DNA of 64,000 nt from CAVPHV01 sp963821095 (GCA_963821095.1 CAWGCJ010000014.1:8676-72675), one strand, 5' to 3'. Counted from the first letter of the stretch, positions 24,374 to 32,848 are shown. Program-made: numbers and translations. The notes: generated by a model from the sequence alone, not told the origin.

Positions 24374-26044
24374 ATGTGGCGCAAGTTCCTGCTTTGGGGC
24401 GGGCTATTGGTAGGCATCCTCGTCCTGTTGACGGGGGGCACTGCCGTCGCCCACATGGTCAACGAGGCCGTCTATGACGGCGAGGTGGCGCGCAACGTCT
24501 CAGTCGCCGGTGTTGACGTCAGCGGTCTCGGCAAAGAGGACCTCTGGGAGGCGCTCGACGAGATCGAAGCCGAATGGGGCCGGATCCCCGCCACCGTAGC
24601 GGCCGCCGATTTTGAGATCACGACGGACATGTCCGAGTTCGGCGTCAAGATCGACCGGGTCGCGGTAACGGAAGCCGCCATGGCGGTCGGTCGTGACGAC
24701 GGCTTCGTCGACGACCTCCGCTCCTGGCTACGTTCCTTCTTCGGCAAGACCCGCTACGTCCCGCTCAGTTTCGAACTCGACCAGGCGACCACCATCGCCT
24801 ACATCGACAACCACGAGGAGGCGCTGCGGGTCTCACCAATCGAACCCTCATTCACCGGCGCCTCCGGCACGATTGTGGTGACGGATGGGTTTGACGGTGC
24901 TCGGATCGACGGTGCGGTCGTGGCCGCGGCCCTGGAACCTGTGGTCGAGTCAGACCTGCCGCCCTACAGCGTTGCCGTCGACCTCGTGCCGGTACCGCCG
25001 CTCACCGATGATGTGAAACTGGCAGCTGCGGTGGCCCATGGCGAGGATTTGGCGTCCGATCCGATCGTGGTCCGGGTCAACGCCCGGAATGCAACCCTGT
25101 ACCCCGAGACCATCGAACGCTGGGTCGTGTCCGACTGGCAGGATGGCCAACTCACCGCTGTGTTCGACCTCGACCTCGTGCAACGCTCGGTCGAGGGCCT
25201 GCTCGGCGACTACGACGACCCGGGATCGCCGCCGCGCTACACCGTTGTCGGCAACGAGGTCAGCTACACCCTTGGTGCTCCCCCGAAGGAATGCTGCGGC
25301 GAGGGTGTCGGCGAGTTGCTGTACGAGGCGGCCCTGGAAGGCAAGGGCGGGCTGGTCCGGCTTCCGGCCCGGCTCACCTACGAGGACGGCGGGCGGGCAG
25401 CCGTTGAAGCGCTCGGCGTCAACGAGTTGATCGCAGAGTTCACTACCAACCACCGATGTTGCGAGTCTCGCGTCACCAACATTCACCGCATCGCCGACAT
25501 CGTTCGCGGCTACCTGATCGAGCCCGGTGGCAGGTTCTCGATCAACGAGTTTGTCGGCCGCCGGACCCGCGAGAAGGGTTTTGTCTCGGCCGGCGTCATC
25601 GAGTCCGGCCACTTCACCGAGGACGTCGGCGGCGGGATCTCGCAGTTTGCGACGACGCTGTTCAACGCGGCGTTCTTCGCGGGCATGGATTTTGAGACGT
25701 ACCAGTCTCATTCGATCTACATCAGCCGCTACCCGTACGGGCGAGAGGCAACCATGTCCTATCCGGCACCAGACCTGGCCATTCGCAACAACAGCCCGTA
25801 TGGGATGCTGCTATGGACGTCGTACAGCGGGACCTCGATCACCGTTCAGGTGTACTCGACCGAGTACTTCGATGTCGAGCAGACCGGCCAGTCAAAGCGC
25901 CGCAGTGGGTTCTGCACCCATGTCAATACCTTCCGGAGTCGCACCACGCCCGACGGCGAGATCCTCAACGACTCGGTGTTCGCCAATTACCGACCGCGCG
26001 AAGGCGTCGACTGCAACGGCAACGAGATCCCCAAGCCGCCGTAG
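24374..26044 (+). CDS. VanW-family cell-envelope protein
   Basis: 556 residues. An N-terminal membrane anchor (FLLWGGLLVGILVLLTGGTAVA, residues 5-26) precedes extracellular repeats resembling the peptidoglycan-binding YoaR domain (VSVAGVDVSGLGKEDLWEAL). The VanW domain runs from about residue 350 to 510, with TNIHRIADIVRGYLIEPGGRFSINEFVG, GGGISQFATTLFNAAFFAGMD and HSIYISRYPYGREATM. VanW proteins occur near glycopeptide-resistance genes and generally in Gram-positive envelopes, but the biochemical role is unproved. No ribosome-binding site; TACGAT seven bases before the ATG suggests leaderless expression. Confidence 0.85.
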   Translation: MWRKFLLWGGLLVGILVLLTGGTAVAHMVNEAVYDGEVARNVSVAGVDVSGLGKEDLWEALDEIEAEWGRIPATVAAADFEITTDMSEFGVKIDRVAVTEAAMAVGRDDGFVDDLRSWLRSFFGKTRYVPLSFELDQATTIAYIDNHEEALRVSPIEPSFTGASGTIVVTDGFDGARIDGAVVAAALEPVVESDLPPYSVAVDLVPVPPLTDDVKLAAAVAHGEDLASDPIVVRVNARNATLYPETIERWVVSDWQDGQLTAVFDLDLVQRSVEGLLGDYDDPGSPPRYTVVGNEVSYTLGAPPKECCGEGVGELLYEAALEGKGGLVRLPARLTYEDGGRAAVEALGVNELIAEFTTNHRCCESRVTNIHRIADIVRGYLIEPGGRFSINEFVGRRTREKGFVSAGVIESGHFTEDVGGGISQFATTLFNAAFFAGMDFETYQSHSIYISRYPYGREATMSYPAPDLAIRNNSPYGMLLWTSYSGTSITVQVYSTEYFDVEQTGQSKRRSGFCTHVNTFRSRTTPDGEILNDSVFANYRPREGVDCNGNEIPKPP

Positions 26045-26125
26045 GCCGACACTCGCTCGTTTTGCCAGGTCGCGAAGGGTTACCGAGAATGCACCCACGC
26101 GCCCAGGCAATACGAGGAGGACCCC

Positions 26126-26506
26126 GTGGACATCATCATCGACATTCACTCGTGGTTGCGTTGGTTGGTGTTGCTGGCGCTGATCGGCGGGGCCGGGATC
26201 GGCTTTGTCCGCAACAGCCGTGGCGAGCCGTGGCAGGCGGGGTTCTTCTCCTTGGCGGTGATCGTCGTCGACGTCCAGGTGCTGCTCGGCATCATCATCT
26301 GGGTCTTCAACTCCGGCTGGGAGGCCGGGTTCTTCTTCGCAGTCCTCCACCCGTTGATGATGCTCGGAGCCCTGGCGATCGCCCACATTGGTCTGGTCAG
26401 GGCCCGAAGGCTCAACGCGCCGCGCTCGAATCTCATCATTGCGTGGAGCTTCCTCGGCTCGCTGGTGCTGGTGGTGATGGCCGTGCCCTGGGATCGCCTC
26501 ACTTAG
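26126..26506 (+). CDS. Four-helix membrane protein, cytochrome b561-like layout
   Basis: 126 residues with four predicted transmembrane helices. His residues lie in helix 1 (DIIIDIHSWLRWLVLLALIGG) and helix 3 (FFFAVLHPLMMLGALAIAHIG), a spacing that could ligate haem as in small b561-type proteins. No firm family. It begins with GTG after ACGAGGAGGACCCC, a strong ribosome-binding site, 81 bases after the VanW gene. A role in membrane redox is only a guess. Confidence 0.65.
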   Translation: MDIIIDIHSWLRWLVLLALIGGAGIGFVRNSRGEPWQAGFFSLAVIVVDVQVLLGIIIWVFNSGWEAGFFFAVLHPLMMLGALAIAHIGLVRARRLNAPRSNLIIAWSFLGSLVLVVMAVPWDRLT

Positions 26507-26588
26507 ATCTCGGACCGCATTCGGGTCCTTTGGGAATGTGGGCTTCGATTCGTCGTTGACTACAAGGCACCCCAAGACTCAGGACACC

Positions 26589-27143
26589 ATGACCAACCAG
26601 ACCACCACCATCCTCGGCATTTCCGGTTCCCTGCGCCGCGACTCGCACAACACCAAGTTGCTCGGCGTTGCCGCAGATGAGGCTCCGCAAAGTGTTTCGA
26701 TCGAGATCGCCGACATCTCCGACCTGCCGTTGTACAACGGGGATCTGGAGACCGACGATGACGCCCGCTATCCCGAACCGGTGCTGCGATTTCGCCGGCA
26801 GATTTCGGCCGCGGACGGTCTACTCTTTGCCACTCCCGAATACAACTGGTCAGTGAGCGGGGTCCTCAAGAATGCCATCGACTGGGCCTCCCGCCCGGAG
26901 ACGCCGCTGCACAACAAGCCGGCGGCGATCATCTCCGGGGGTGGTCGGTTTGGCGGGCTGCGGGGGCAGGAGCACCTGCGCGACATCCTGCGTCACTTCG
27001 AGATGAGGGTGGTCGACGCCCCCGACGTCGTGGTGCCCCTGGTCGGGCGCAGTTTCGATGCCGAAGGCAACTTCGACAATGAGCGTGCCCGTGATCAAAT
27101 CAAGCGGGCGATGGCCAATCTGGCGGCGCTGACCCAGACCTAG
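26589..27143 (+). CDS. NADPH-dependent FMN reductase
   Basis: 184-residue flavodoxin-like reductase. ILGISGSLRRDSHNTKLL is the FMN phosphate loop (GSxRxxSxN), LFATPEYNWSVSGVLKNAIDWASRP carries the PEYN..xP..LKNAIDW signature, and IISGGGRFGGLRGQEHLRDIL follows. Such enzymes reduce FMN, quinones, azo compounds or chromate. The ATG 26589 follows CTCAGGACACC. It converges with the PPOX-like gene, with palindrome C exactly between the two stops. Confidence 0.9.
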   Translation: MTNQTTTILGISGSLRRDSHNTKLLGVAADEAPQSVSIEIADISDLPLYNGDLETDDDARYPEPVLRFRRQISAADGLLFATPEYNWSVSGVLKNAIDWASRPETPLHNKPAAIISGGGRFGGLRGQEHLRDILRHFEMRVVDAPDVVVPLVGRSFDAEGNFDNERARDQIKRAMANLAALTQT

Positions 27144-27151
27144 CAACCCCC

Positions 27152-27201
27152 CGTTCTTGCGTACATGGCGGCCAATAGTGGCCGCCATGTACGCAAGAAC
27201 G
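27152..27201. repeat. Perfect palindromic extragenic element C
   Basis: A perfect 23-bp inverted repeat: CGTTCTTGCGTACATGGCGG then CCA, four-base loop ATAG, then the exact reverse complement. It lies between two convergent genes, nine bases after one stop and twelve before the other, so it could end both transcripts. There is no U-run. Its arm start GTTCTTGCGTACAT matches the arms of elements D (GTTCTGGCAGACAT) and E (GTTTTGGCGTACAT). The perfect arms suggest a recent copy. Confidence 0.75.
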
Positions 27202-27213
27202 CAGGGTGGCCGG

Positions 27214-27690
27214 CTAGTAGCCGCCGCCGATCTTGCGGTGGTCCCATGAGATGATCTTGACGGGCTCGACGACGACGGCCGTGTTCTTGTCGGCCATGCG
27301 CCCAAAGGCTGCTTCCAGTGCCTCGGGGTCGAGCTCAACCGGCGCGTCGTTGATCATCGGGTAGCGAGCGGCGAGCCTGCCGTACATGGCGAGCACGTAG
27401 TCGCGGTCGGTGATGAGTCGGGCCTCTGCCTTGATCATCACCCCGCGCAGCTCGGAGTAGTCGAGGCCAGACTCAATCAGCACCGTCAGCTTGGGATTGC
27501 GCTGCAGGTTCACGATCTTCTGTGATTTCGAGAACGAACGGAAGACGACCTTGTTGTCGTCGACCACGAACCACATCGGGGCTACGTGCGGGAACCCGTC
27601 CTTGCCGAGGGTGGCGACTTGAAGCGTCATGCTCTCTTCGAAGAACGCATGGATCTCGTCGGGGCTCATGGTGATGTCTTTGCGTGGCAT
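27214..27690 (-). CDS. PPOX-class (pyridoxamine 5'-phosphate oxidase-like) flavin/F420-binding protein
   Basis: 158-residue split-barrel protein. It shows FFEESMTLQVATLGKDGFPHVAPMWFVVDDNKVVFRSF and KSQKIVNLQRNPKLTVLIESG, the standard PPOX core where K-x-x-NL-x-RNP is diagnostic. The C-terminal FGRMADKNTAVVVEPVKIISWDHRKIGG fits the actinobacterial FDOR-B group, many of which use F420. The substrate is unknown. TAACTT lies six bases before the ATG, another leaderless start. It is divergent from panB. Confidence 0.83.
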   Translation of the reverse strand: MPRKDITMSPDEIHAFFEESMTLQVATLGKDGFPHVAPMWFVVDDNKVVFRSFSKSQKIVNLQRNPKLTVLIESGLDYSELRGVMIKAEARLITDRDYVLAMYGRLAARYPMINDAPVELDPEALEAAFGRMADKNTAVVVEPVKIISWDHRKIGGGY

Positions 27691-27880
27691 GGTCCGAAGT
27701 TAGCGCACCGGGTTGCCGGTCTGCCGCCGCGGAATGTCGCGGGATTCTCTAGTGTTCCTGTCTCATGAGCCGGCACGAGCGACCCTGTCAGGGGCGGTCG
27801 AGGCCGCGGCAGCTCAGGTGATGGACCAGCGAGCGACATCCCCCAACCGAGACGGTGGGGAGAAAGGACACCACGTTCCT

Positions 27881-28786
27881 ATGTCCACCAAGATGACGGC
27901 ACCGAAGATCCTGGCGCGCAAAGGCGGCGCCAAGATCAAGATGGTCACCGCCTATGACTTTCCCACGGCCCGCATTGCGGACCGCGCCGGTGCCGACATC
28001 ATCCTCGTCGGCGACTCGGTCGCCAATGTGGTCCTCGGGTATGAAGACACACTCGCCGTCACCGTCGACGTGATGGTGCACCACACCGCGGCGGTTGCCC
28101 GCGCCAAGCCGAGCGCCATGGTGCTCGGGGATATGCCCTGGTTGAGCTACCACACCTCGGTGGAAGACACCGTGCGCAACGCCGGGCGTCTGGTCAGGGA
28201 AGGCGGCGCCGAGGCGATCAAACTCGAAGGTGGTCGCAAGCGACTACCGATGATTCGTGCCGTTCTCGGTGCTGAGATCCCAGTGATGGGGCACCTCGGC
28301 CTCACCCCCCAATCGGTTCACGCCATGGGCGGCTATCGCGTCCAAGGCAAACGAGCTGCGGCCGCTTATGAGTTGGTTTCCGATGCCAAGGCACTCGCCG
28401 ATGCCGGCGTTTTTGCCATCGTTCTCGAGGGCGTGCCGGATGTGTTGGCTGAGATCGTCACGCGTGAGATCTCGGTTCCGACCGTCGGCATCGGCGCCGG
28501 CCGATATTGCGACGGCCAGGTGCTCGTACTCCACGACATCCTCGGCATGGGTGGCGGTCAATACCTCCCCAAGTTCGTCCGCCAATACGGCTCCATCGCC
28601 GACGACTCGGTTGCGCTCCTGGAGCAGTTCTTCGCCGATGTCGAAACCGGCGAGTTCCCAGGCGAAGCCGAGACCTATCACATGCCCGCCGAGTCCGAAG
28701 AGATCCTGCGCGACCTCAATCAGATGGCCAGCGAGCCGACCGCAGCCGCCGACGACCTGCTCGCCGACGAAGCCATGGAGCGCTAG
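27881..28786 (+). CDS. panB: 3-methyl-2-oxobutanoate hydroxymethyltransferase (ketopantoate hydroxymethyltransferase)
   Basis: 301 residues. It transfers a one-carbon unit from methylene-tetrahydrofolate to alpha-ketoisovalerate, the first step of pantothenate/CoA synthesis. Visible motifs are KIKMVTAYDFPTARIADRAG, IILVGDSVANVVLGY, MVLGDMPWLSYH, AIKLEGG, PVMGHLGLTPQS and VPTVGIGAG, as in all PanB TIM barrels. I place the start at ATG 27881 after GAGAAAGGACACC; the open frame further upstream is not family-like. The C-terminal 30 residues (after FPGEAETYHMP) are an acidic extension. No other pan genes are near. Confidence 0.94.
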   Translation: MSTKMTAPKILARKGGAKIKMVTAYDFPTARIADRAGADIILVGDSVANVVLGYEDTLAVTVDVMVHHTAAVARAKPSAMVLGDMPWLSYHTSVEDTVRNAGRLVREGGAEAIKLEGGRKRLPMIRAVLGAEIPVMGHLGLTPQSVHAMGGYRVQGKRAAAAYELVSDAKALADAGVFAIVLEGVPDVLAEIVTREISVPTVGIGAGRYCDGQVLVLHDILGMGGGQYLPKFVRQYGSIADDSVALLEQFFADVETGEFPGEAETYHMPAESEEILRDLNQMASEPTAAADDLLADEAMER

Positions 28787-28861
28787 GGCACGGAAGGCGC
28801 GGTTCGCTCTCTTGGTGCCCTCCCTCGCCCCTAGCCCCCATCCTGTAATACCCTCCCGGAG

Positions 28862-29431
28862 ATGCGTTGCCTCGCCATCGCCTCCGCCGTTGTCATTCTC
28901 CTGCTCGCTTCTTGTGGCGACGACGATGCGACCACGACCACGACCACCACGACCACAACAACCGGCACGGCGTCGACGTCGGTGACGGGCACCGAGGCGC
29001 CGGCCTCTCCCAGCGCCTCCACAAGCCCGTCCACGACCTCGGCGCCCGAAATCCCCAGCGAGCTCGAGGACTTCGAGGTGGGGTTCGTGACGCTCGACGA
29101 CGAACCGTGGTTGGTAGCCGTCGCCGACACTCGGGACCTGCGCAGCAGAGGGCTGATGTTCGTCACCGACCTCGGTGATCTCGACGGCATGCTGTTTGTG
29201 TTCGATACGGCGTCGTCAGGGTCATTTTGGATGAAGGACACGCTGATTCCACTGGACATTGCGTTCTTTCGGGGCGACGGCACCCTTGTCGAAGTGCTCC
29301 AAATGGAGCCGTGCGGCGGCCAGGACTCATGCCCGTCCTACCGCCCCGGGGCGGACTACCGGTACGCCCTCGAAGCGCCGGCCGGTGCACTGATCGGCCT
29401 TGACCCGGCTGCCATCTTGGGTGGCTTCTGA
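28862..29431 (+). CDS. DUF192-family lipoprotein
   Basis: 189 residues. The signal peptide ends in the lipobox LLLASC, then a Thr/Ser-rich linker (residues about 20-65, including a run of Thr) leads to a DUF192 domain: TRDLRSRGLMFVTDLGDLDGMLFVF, FWMKDTLIPLDIAFF and APAGALIGL. The domain is a compact beta-barrel of unknown function found outside the membrane in many bacteria. A TAATAC -10-like box lies ten bases before the ATG. It is one of four lipoproteins in the window with such a Thr-rich spacer. Confidence 0.83.
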   Translation: MRCLAIASAVVILLLASCGDDDATTTTTTTTTTTGTASTSVTGTEAPASPSASTSPSTTSAPEIPSELEDFEVGFVTLDDEPWLVAVADTRDLRSRGLMFVTDLGDLDGMLFVFDTASSGSFWMKDTLIPLDIAFFRGDGTLVEVLQMEPCGGQDSCPSYRPGADYRYALEAPAGALIGLDPAAILGGF

Positions 29432-29439
29432 ACAACGGG

Positions 29440-29468
29440 TTTCCACAGCGGCGCCGGCCAGTTACACT
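29440..29468 (+). promoter_or_regulatory. Candidate promoter of the rpsF-ssb-rpsR-rplI operon
   Basis: TTTCCA at 29440-29445 and TACACT at 29463-29468, separated by 17 bases, form a reasonable vegetative promoter about 80 bases upstream of rpsF. The leader that follows contains a small hairpin, CCCGG-TAGATG-CCGGG near 29491-29507, in the position where S6:S18 autoregulatory leaders are found in other bacteria. I cannot confirm that motif by eye. Confidence 0.5.
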
Positions 29469-29546
29469 CGCCACGCTTACGAACCCCTGCTCCCGGTAGA
29501 TGCCGGGGGCCTTTCGCGAGAGCGACTGTCCGAAGGAGGTACAAGC

Positions 29547-29849
29547 TTGCGTTCGTACGAGCTCATGATGATCCACCGGCCCGAGATGACCGAGCCGGAT
29601 GTCCGGACCCAGATCAGCGAGGTTGAGAAGGCCATTGCTGAAGAGGGTTCCGTTACCGACACCGATTTCTGGGGAAAGCGTCGCTTTGCTTATGAGATCG
29701 ACAGAATGAACGAGGGGTACTACTCCGTTGTTGGTTTTGAAGGCACCACCGAGCTGATTGCTCGGCTCGACCGCGCCCTGGCGCTGGCCGACAACGTGGT
29801 GCGCCACAAGATCATGCGACGTGACGACCCCACGAAGCCGGCCACCTAG
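29547..29849 (+). CDS. rpsF: 30S ribosomal protein bS6
   Basis: 100 residues, typical bS6: LRSYELMMIHRPEMTEPDVRTQ at the N-terminus, TDTDFWGKRRFAYEIDRMNEGYY in the centre, and LDRALALADNVVRHKIMRRD at the C-terminus. It pairs with bS18 on the 30S platform. It starts with TTG at 29547, seven bases after a perfect AAGGAGG; the open frame upstream is not coding. It is first in the order rpsF-ssb-rpsR-rplI, conserved throughout bacteria. Confidence 0.96.
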   Translation: MRSYELMMIHRPEMTEPDVRTQISEVEKAIAEEGSVTDTDFWGKRRFAYEIDRMNEGYYSVVGFEGTTELIARLDRALALADNVVRHKIMRRDDPTKPAT

Positions 29850-29925
29850 GAGGCTGCCCGTTTGTGTCACACCGACCCGTCACAGTGGTCGGTGACACCT
29901 CGAGGACGAGAGAGCGAGAGAAGAG

Positions 29926-30405
29926 ATGCGAGATAACTCCGTGACGCTGGTGGGCAACCTCGTCGACGACCCCGAACTGCGCTTCACCCCCAGTGGGGTG
30001 GCGATGGCCAAGGTCCGTTTTGCCGTGAACCGCCGCTACCAGACCAGCGGTGGCGAGTGGCAGGAAGAGACCAGCTTCTTCGGCGGTACCTGCTGGCGCG
30101 ATGTGGCTGAGAACGTGGCCGAGTCGCTGCAAAAGGGCTCACGAGTGATCGTGACCGGCAGCCTCGAGCAGCGCACCTGGGAGACCCAGGAGGGCGACAA
30201 GCGATCCGTGGTCGAGATTCGGATCGACGACATCGGCCCCTCGTTGCGCTGGGCAACAGCAACAGTGACCCGCACCCCCCGTAGCGACAGTGGCTACAGC
30301 GGTGGTGGCGGTAGCGGTAGTGGTGGCGGTGGTGGCGGAGCCCCACGCACCCCGGCAGCTCCCGTGGCCAAGGACGACTGGGGCCCCGACGAGGCACCCT
30401 TCTAG
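29926..30405 (+). CDS. ssb: Single-stranded DNA-binding protein
   Basis: 159 residues. The OB fold covers about residues 1-110 (VTLVGNLVDDPELRFTPSGVAMAKVRFAVNRR, WQEETSFFGGTCWRDVAENVAESLQKGSRVIVTGSL). It is followed by a Gly/Ser-rich disordered linker and the acidic tip DDWGPDEAPF, which recruits replication and repair proteins. It binds and protects single-stranded DNA. The location between rpsF and rpsR is the classical one. AGAGAGAAGAG precedes the ATG. Confidence 0.96.
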   Translation: MRDNSVTLVGNLVDDPELRFTPSGVAMAKVRFAVNRRYQTSGGEWQEETSFFGGTCWRDVAENVAESLQKGSRVIVTGSLEQRTWETQEGDKRSVVEIRIDDIGPSLRWATATVTRTPRSDSGYSGGGGSGSGGGGGGAPRTPAAPVAKDDWGPDEAPF

Positions 30406-30425
30406 AGGACGAGAGGAACTACCCC

Positions 30426-30689
30426 ATGCCCCCGAAGAGACAGGACAGGCGGCGCCGCCGCCCGACGAACGACACCCGCAAGAAGAAGCGGATTGTCTAT
30501 CGGTTCAAGGAAGAAGATGTTGTCGACTACAAGGACGTTGCGCTGCTGCGCAAGTTCATGTCGGATCGCGGCAAGATCCGTTCGCGGCGAGTCACGGGGC
30601 TGAGCGCCAAGCGCCAGCGCGAAGTGGCTATGGCCATCAAGAACGCCCGTGAAATGGCCCTGTTGCCCTACACCCAGGCCCGGCAGTAG
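30426..30689 (+). CDS. rpsR: 30S ribosomal protein bS18
   Basis: 87 residues, basic: RRPTNDTRKKKRIVYRFKEEDVVDYKDVALLRKFMSDRGKIRSRRVTGLSAKRQREVAMAIKNAREMALLPY is normal bS18 in order and length. I see no CxxC zinc pair at the N-terminus, so this is a zinc-independent (C-minus) form. A GGACGAGAGGAACTACCCC stretch supplies the ribosome-binding site. It is encoded three bases before rplI. Confidence 0.95.
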   Translation: MPPKRQDRRRRRPTNDTRKKKRIVYRFKEEDVVDYKDVALLRKFMSDRGKIRSRRVTGLSAKRQREVAMAIKNAREMALLPYTQARQ

Positions 30690-30692
30690 CTC

Positions 30693-31139
30693 ATGAGGCT
30701 GATACTCACCAAAGATGTGCCCACCTTGGGTATGAAGGGCGACGTCGTTGAGGTCGCTGCGGGGTACGCCCGCAACTACCTCGTGCCACGATCGCTTGGC
30801 GTCAAAGCCACCGACGGTGCGCTCCGCCAGGCCAAGGCGATGAGCCAGGCTCGCGAGGAGAACGAGAAGCGTGTCCGCGCCGAGGCTGAGCAGTTGGCGC
30901 AGTCGCTCGTTGGAGCGCGAGTTGTCGTTGCGGCCCGTGCCGGCGACGAAGGCAAGCTGTTCGGGTCTATCGGCATTGCCGACGTGGCCGAAGCCATCCG
31001 CAAGTTCACCGGCTACGAAGTGGATCGGACCGCCATCCGCATCCCAGGGCCGATCAAGGAGATCGGACTTCACGAGGTGACGGTGGTGCCGCACGAGGAC
31101 GTGTCGTTCAACCTGAGCCTCGACGTCATCCCCGCCTGA
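30693..31139 (+). CDS. rplI: 50S ribosomal protein bL9
   Basis: 148 residues. The N-terminal rRNA-binding domain reads MRLILTKDVPTLGMKGDVVEVAAGYARNYLVPRSLG, followed by the long connecting helix and the C-terminal domain (LFGSIGIADVAEAIRKFTGYEVD, IKEIGLHEVTVVPHEDVSFNLSLDVIPA). Normal length and order. It ends the ribosomal part of the cluster; a 12-bp hairpin lies ten bases after the stop. Confidence 0.96.
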   Translation: MRLILTKDVPTLGMKGDVVEVAAGYARNYLVPRSLGVKATDGALRQAKAMSQAREENEKRVRAEAEQLAQSLVGARVVVAARAGDEGKLFGSIGIADVAEAIRKFTGYEVDRTAIRIPGPIKEIGLHEVTVVPHEDVSFNLSLDVIPA

Positions 31140-31149
31140 GCCAACTGAG

Positions 31150-31179
31150 CACCCTGGAGACCGCGTTGTCTCCGGGGTG
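31150..31179 (+). terminator. Hairpin after rplI, probable terminator
   Basis: CACCCTGGAGAC-CGCGTT-GTCTCCGGGGTG forms a 12-bp stem with one T-G wobble and a six-base loop just after the rplI stop. No strong U-tract follows. It separates the ribosomal operon from dnaB, which has its own 300-base upstream region. Confidence 0.6.
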
Positions 31180-31486
31180 GCTACCACTGGGCGACGGTAG
31201 GAACAACGACAGCTTGGGCTTGCCGCGCAGTTCAAGACCGGGCGTTTGCTCGTCGGTGGAATCCCGCACGGCGTTTCTTCAACATCCCCCTAGGGTCGGG
31301 AAACAAAACCCTGATCCGCGAAAAGTAGACACGCAGAGGCAGCTTTGGCTGCTGCGGCGCGTCGTACACTCGCCACCTTCCCCTGAAACCGGCTCGGATT
31401 GCCGCGTTCGGGGCAAACGTGTCACAGGCGACACGCATGATGGAAAGCAACACTATCCCCCCAATGGTTTTGGGTCAGGAGGACAC
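31180..31486 (+). other. Non-coding region upstream of dnaB
   Basis: The dnaB frame stays open through this region, but the residues it would encode have no resemblance to DnaB and a strong ribosome-binding site marks the true start at 31487, so I read it as untranslated. It contains an inverted repeat CGTGTC-ACAGGC-GACACG at 31419-31436 and AT-richer patches (AACAAAACCCTGATCC near 31303, AAGCAACACTATCC near 31446) that may hold dnaB promoters. No RNA family recognised. Confidence 0.4.
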
Positions 31487-32848
31487 GTGACATCGGTGGT
31501 CGAGCGCGAAGCCAGGGCACGGGGCCTGTCCGTGCCCCCCAACAGCGTCGAAGCCGAAGAATCGGTGCTCGGCTCGATCCTCATGTCGGCCGACGCCGCC
31601 AATCTTGCATTGGAGAAGCTGCACGCCGAGGACTTCTACCGGCCGGCGCATCAATCCATCTTCCAGTCGATCTCGGAACTCTTCGACGCTAACCAACCCA
31701 TCGATGCCGTCACCGTCTCCGAGGCACTGCGCCGCAGCGGTGCGCTCGATCGAATCGGCGGAGTTGGCTACCTGACCCAACTGATCGACTCGGTGCCGAC
31801 TGCATCCAACATCGAGTACTACGCCGACATTGTCGAAGAACACGCATTGCGGCGTCGCCTGCTGCGTACCGGAGGTGACATCGGCGCCTTGGCGACCACG
31901 ATGGATGACCCCATCGGCCAGGTGCTCGACCGGGCCGAGCAGGCCGTGTTTGCCGTCTCCGAGCGGCGCATCGGTGAGGGTCTCGCTCCCATCGATCCTC
32001 TGCTGGGACCCGCCATCGAGCGGGCGGAAGAGCTCAATCGTTTGGGGAGCGAAGTCACCGGAATCTCGACCGGGTTCCGCGACCTCGATCGCAAGCTCGC
32101 CGGGCTCCACCCGGCCAACCTGGTCGTGATTGCAGGTCGACCAGGTATGGGGAAGAGCACGCTTGCGCTCAACATCGCCCAGAACGTCGCAGTCCACGAT
32201 AAGCCGGTTGCCATCTTCTCGTTGGAGATGAGTCGTGAGGAGATCGTGAGCCGCATGCTGTGCTCCACCGGTCGCATCGACTCACAGCGACTTCGCACTG
32301 GGCGACTAAACGACACCGACTTCACCAAGCTGCAGACGGCGGCCAACGTGCTCTACAAGAAGCCGGTCTTTGTTGACGACTCTCCCGGCCTCACCGTCAC
32401 TGAGATCAGGGCGAAGGCCCGCCGGATGCGGCGCCGACCCGGGCTCAGCCTCATCGTTGTCGATTACCTGCAATTGATGCAGGGTTCGGGCGGAGAGAAC
32501 CGCCAACAGGAGATCGCCGAGATCAGTCGGAGCCTGAAGAGCCTCGCCCGCGAGCTGGAAGTCCCGGTGATCGCCTGTTCCCAGCTCAACCGTTCATTGG
32601 AGGCCCGCGAGGACAAGCGGCCCCGCCTCGGCGACCTGCGTGAGTCTGGTGCGATCGAACAGGACGCCGACGTCGTGGTGTTCATCTACCGCCACGAGTA
32701 CTACCACCCGGAAGCGCAGGAAACGAGGGGTACCGCCGAGGTCGCGATCGCAAAGCACCGCCAGGGTGCCACCGGGAGGATCGACATGACGTTCCTGCCC
32801 GAGTTCACACTCTTTGCCGACATGGGCCACGACACCCCGGTGGTCTGA
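31487..32848 (+). CDS. dnaB: Replicative DNA helicase DnaB
   Basis: 453 residues without an intein. The N-terminal domain reads VPPNSVEAEESVLGSILMSADAANLALEKL, then the linker and RecA-like ATPase with Walker A AGRPGMGKSTLALNIAQNV, Walker B LSLIVVDYLQLMQGSG, the SRSLKSLARELEVPVIACSQLNRS segment and the arginine finger region VAIAKHRQGATGRIDMTFLPEFTLFAD. It unwinds DNA at the replication fork. It starts with GTG at 31487 after CAGGAGGACAC. The genomic position after rplI is the usual one. A strong terminator follows 50 bases downstream. Confidence 0.96.
   Translation: MTSVVEREARARGLSVPPNSVEAEESVLGSILMSADAANLALEKLHAEDFYRPAHQSIFQSISELFDANQPIDAVTVSEALRRSGALDRIGGVGYLTQLIDSVPTASNIEYYADIVEEHALRRRLLRTGGDIGALATTMDDPIGQVLDRAEQAVFAVSERRIGEGLAPIDPLLGPAIERAEELNRLGSEVTGISTGFRDLDRKLAGLHPANLVVIAGRPGMGKSTLALNIAQNVAVHDKPVAIFSLEMSREEIVSRMLCSTGRIDSQRLRTGRLNDTDFTKLQTAANVLYKKPVFVDDSPGLTVTEIRAKARRMRRRPGLSLIVVDYLQLMQGSGGENRQQEIAEISRSLKSLARELEVPVIACSQLNRSLEAREDKRPRLGDLRESGAIEQDADVVVFIYRHEYYHPEAQETRGTAEVAIAKHRQGATGRIDMTFLPEFTLFADMGHDTPVV

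Noticed and set aside
31166..31486. N-terminal extension of DnaB
   Set aside because: Residues before 31487 do not resemble DnaB, and AGGAGG is placed correctly for GTG 31487.
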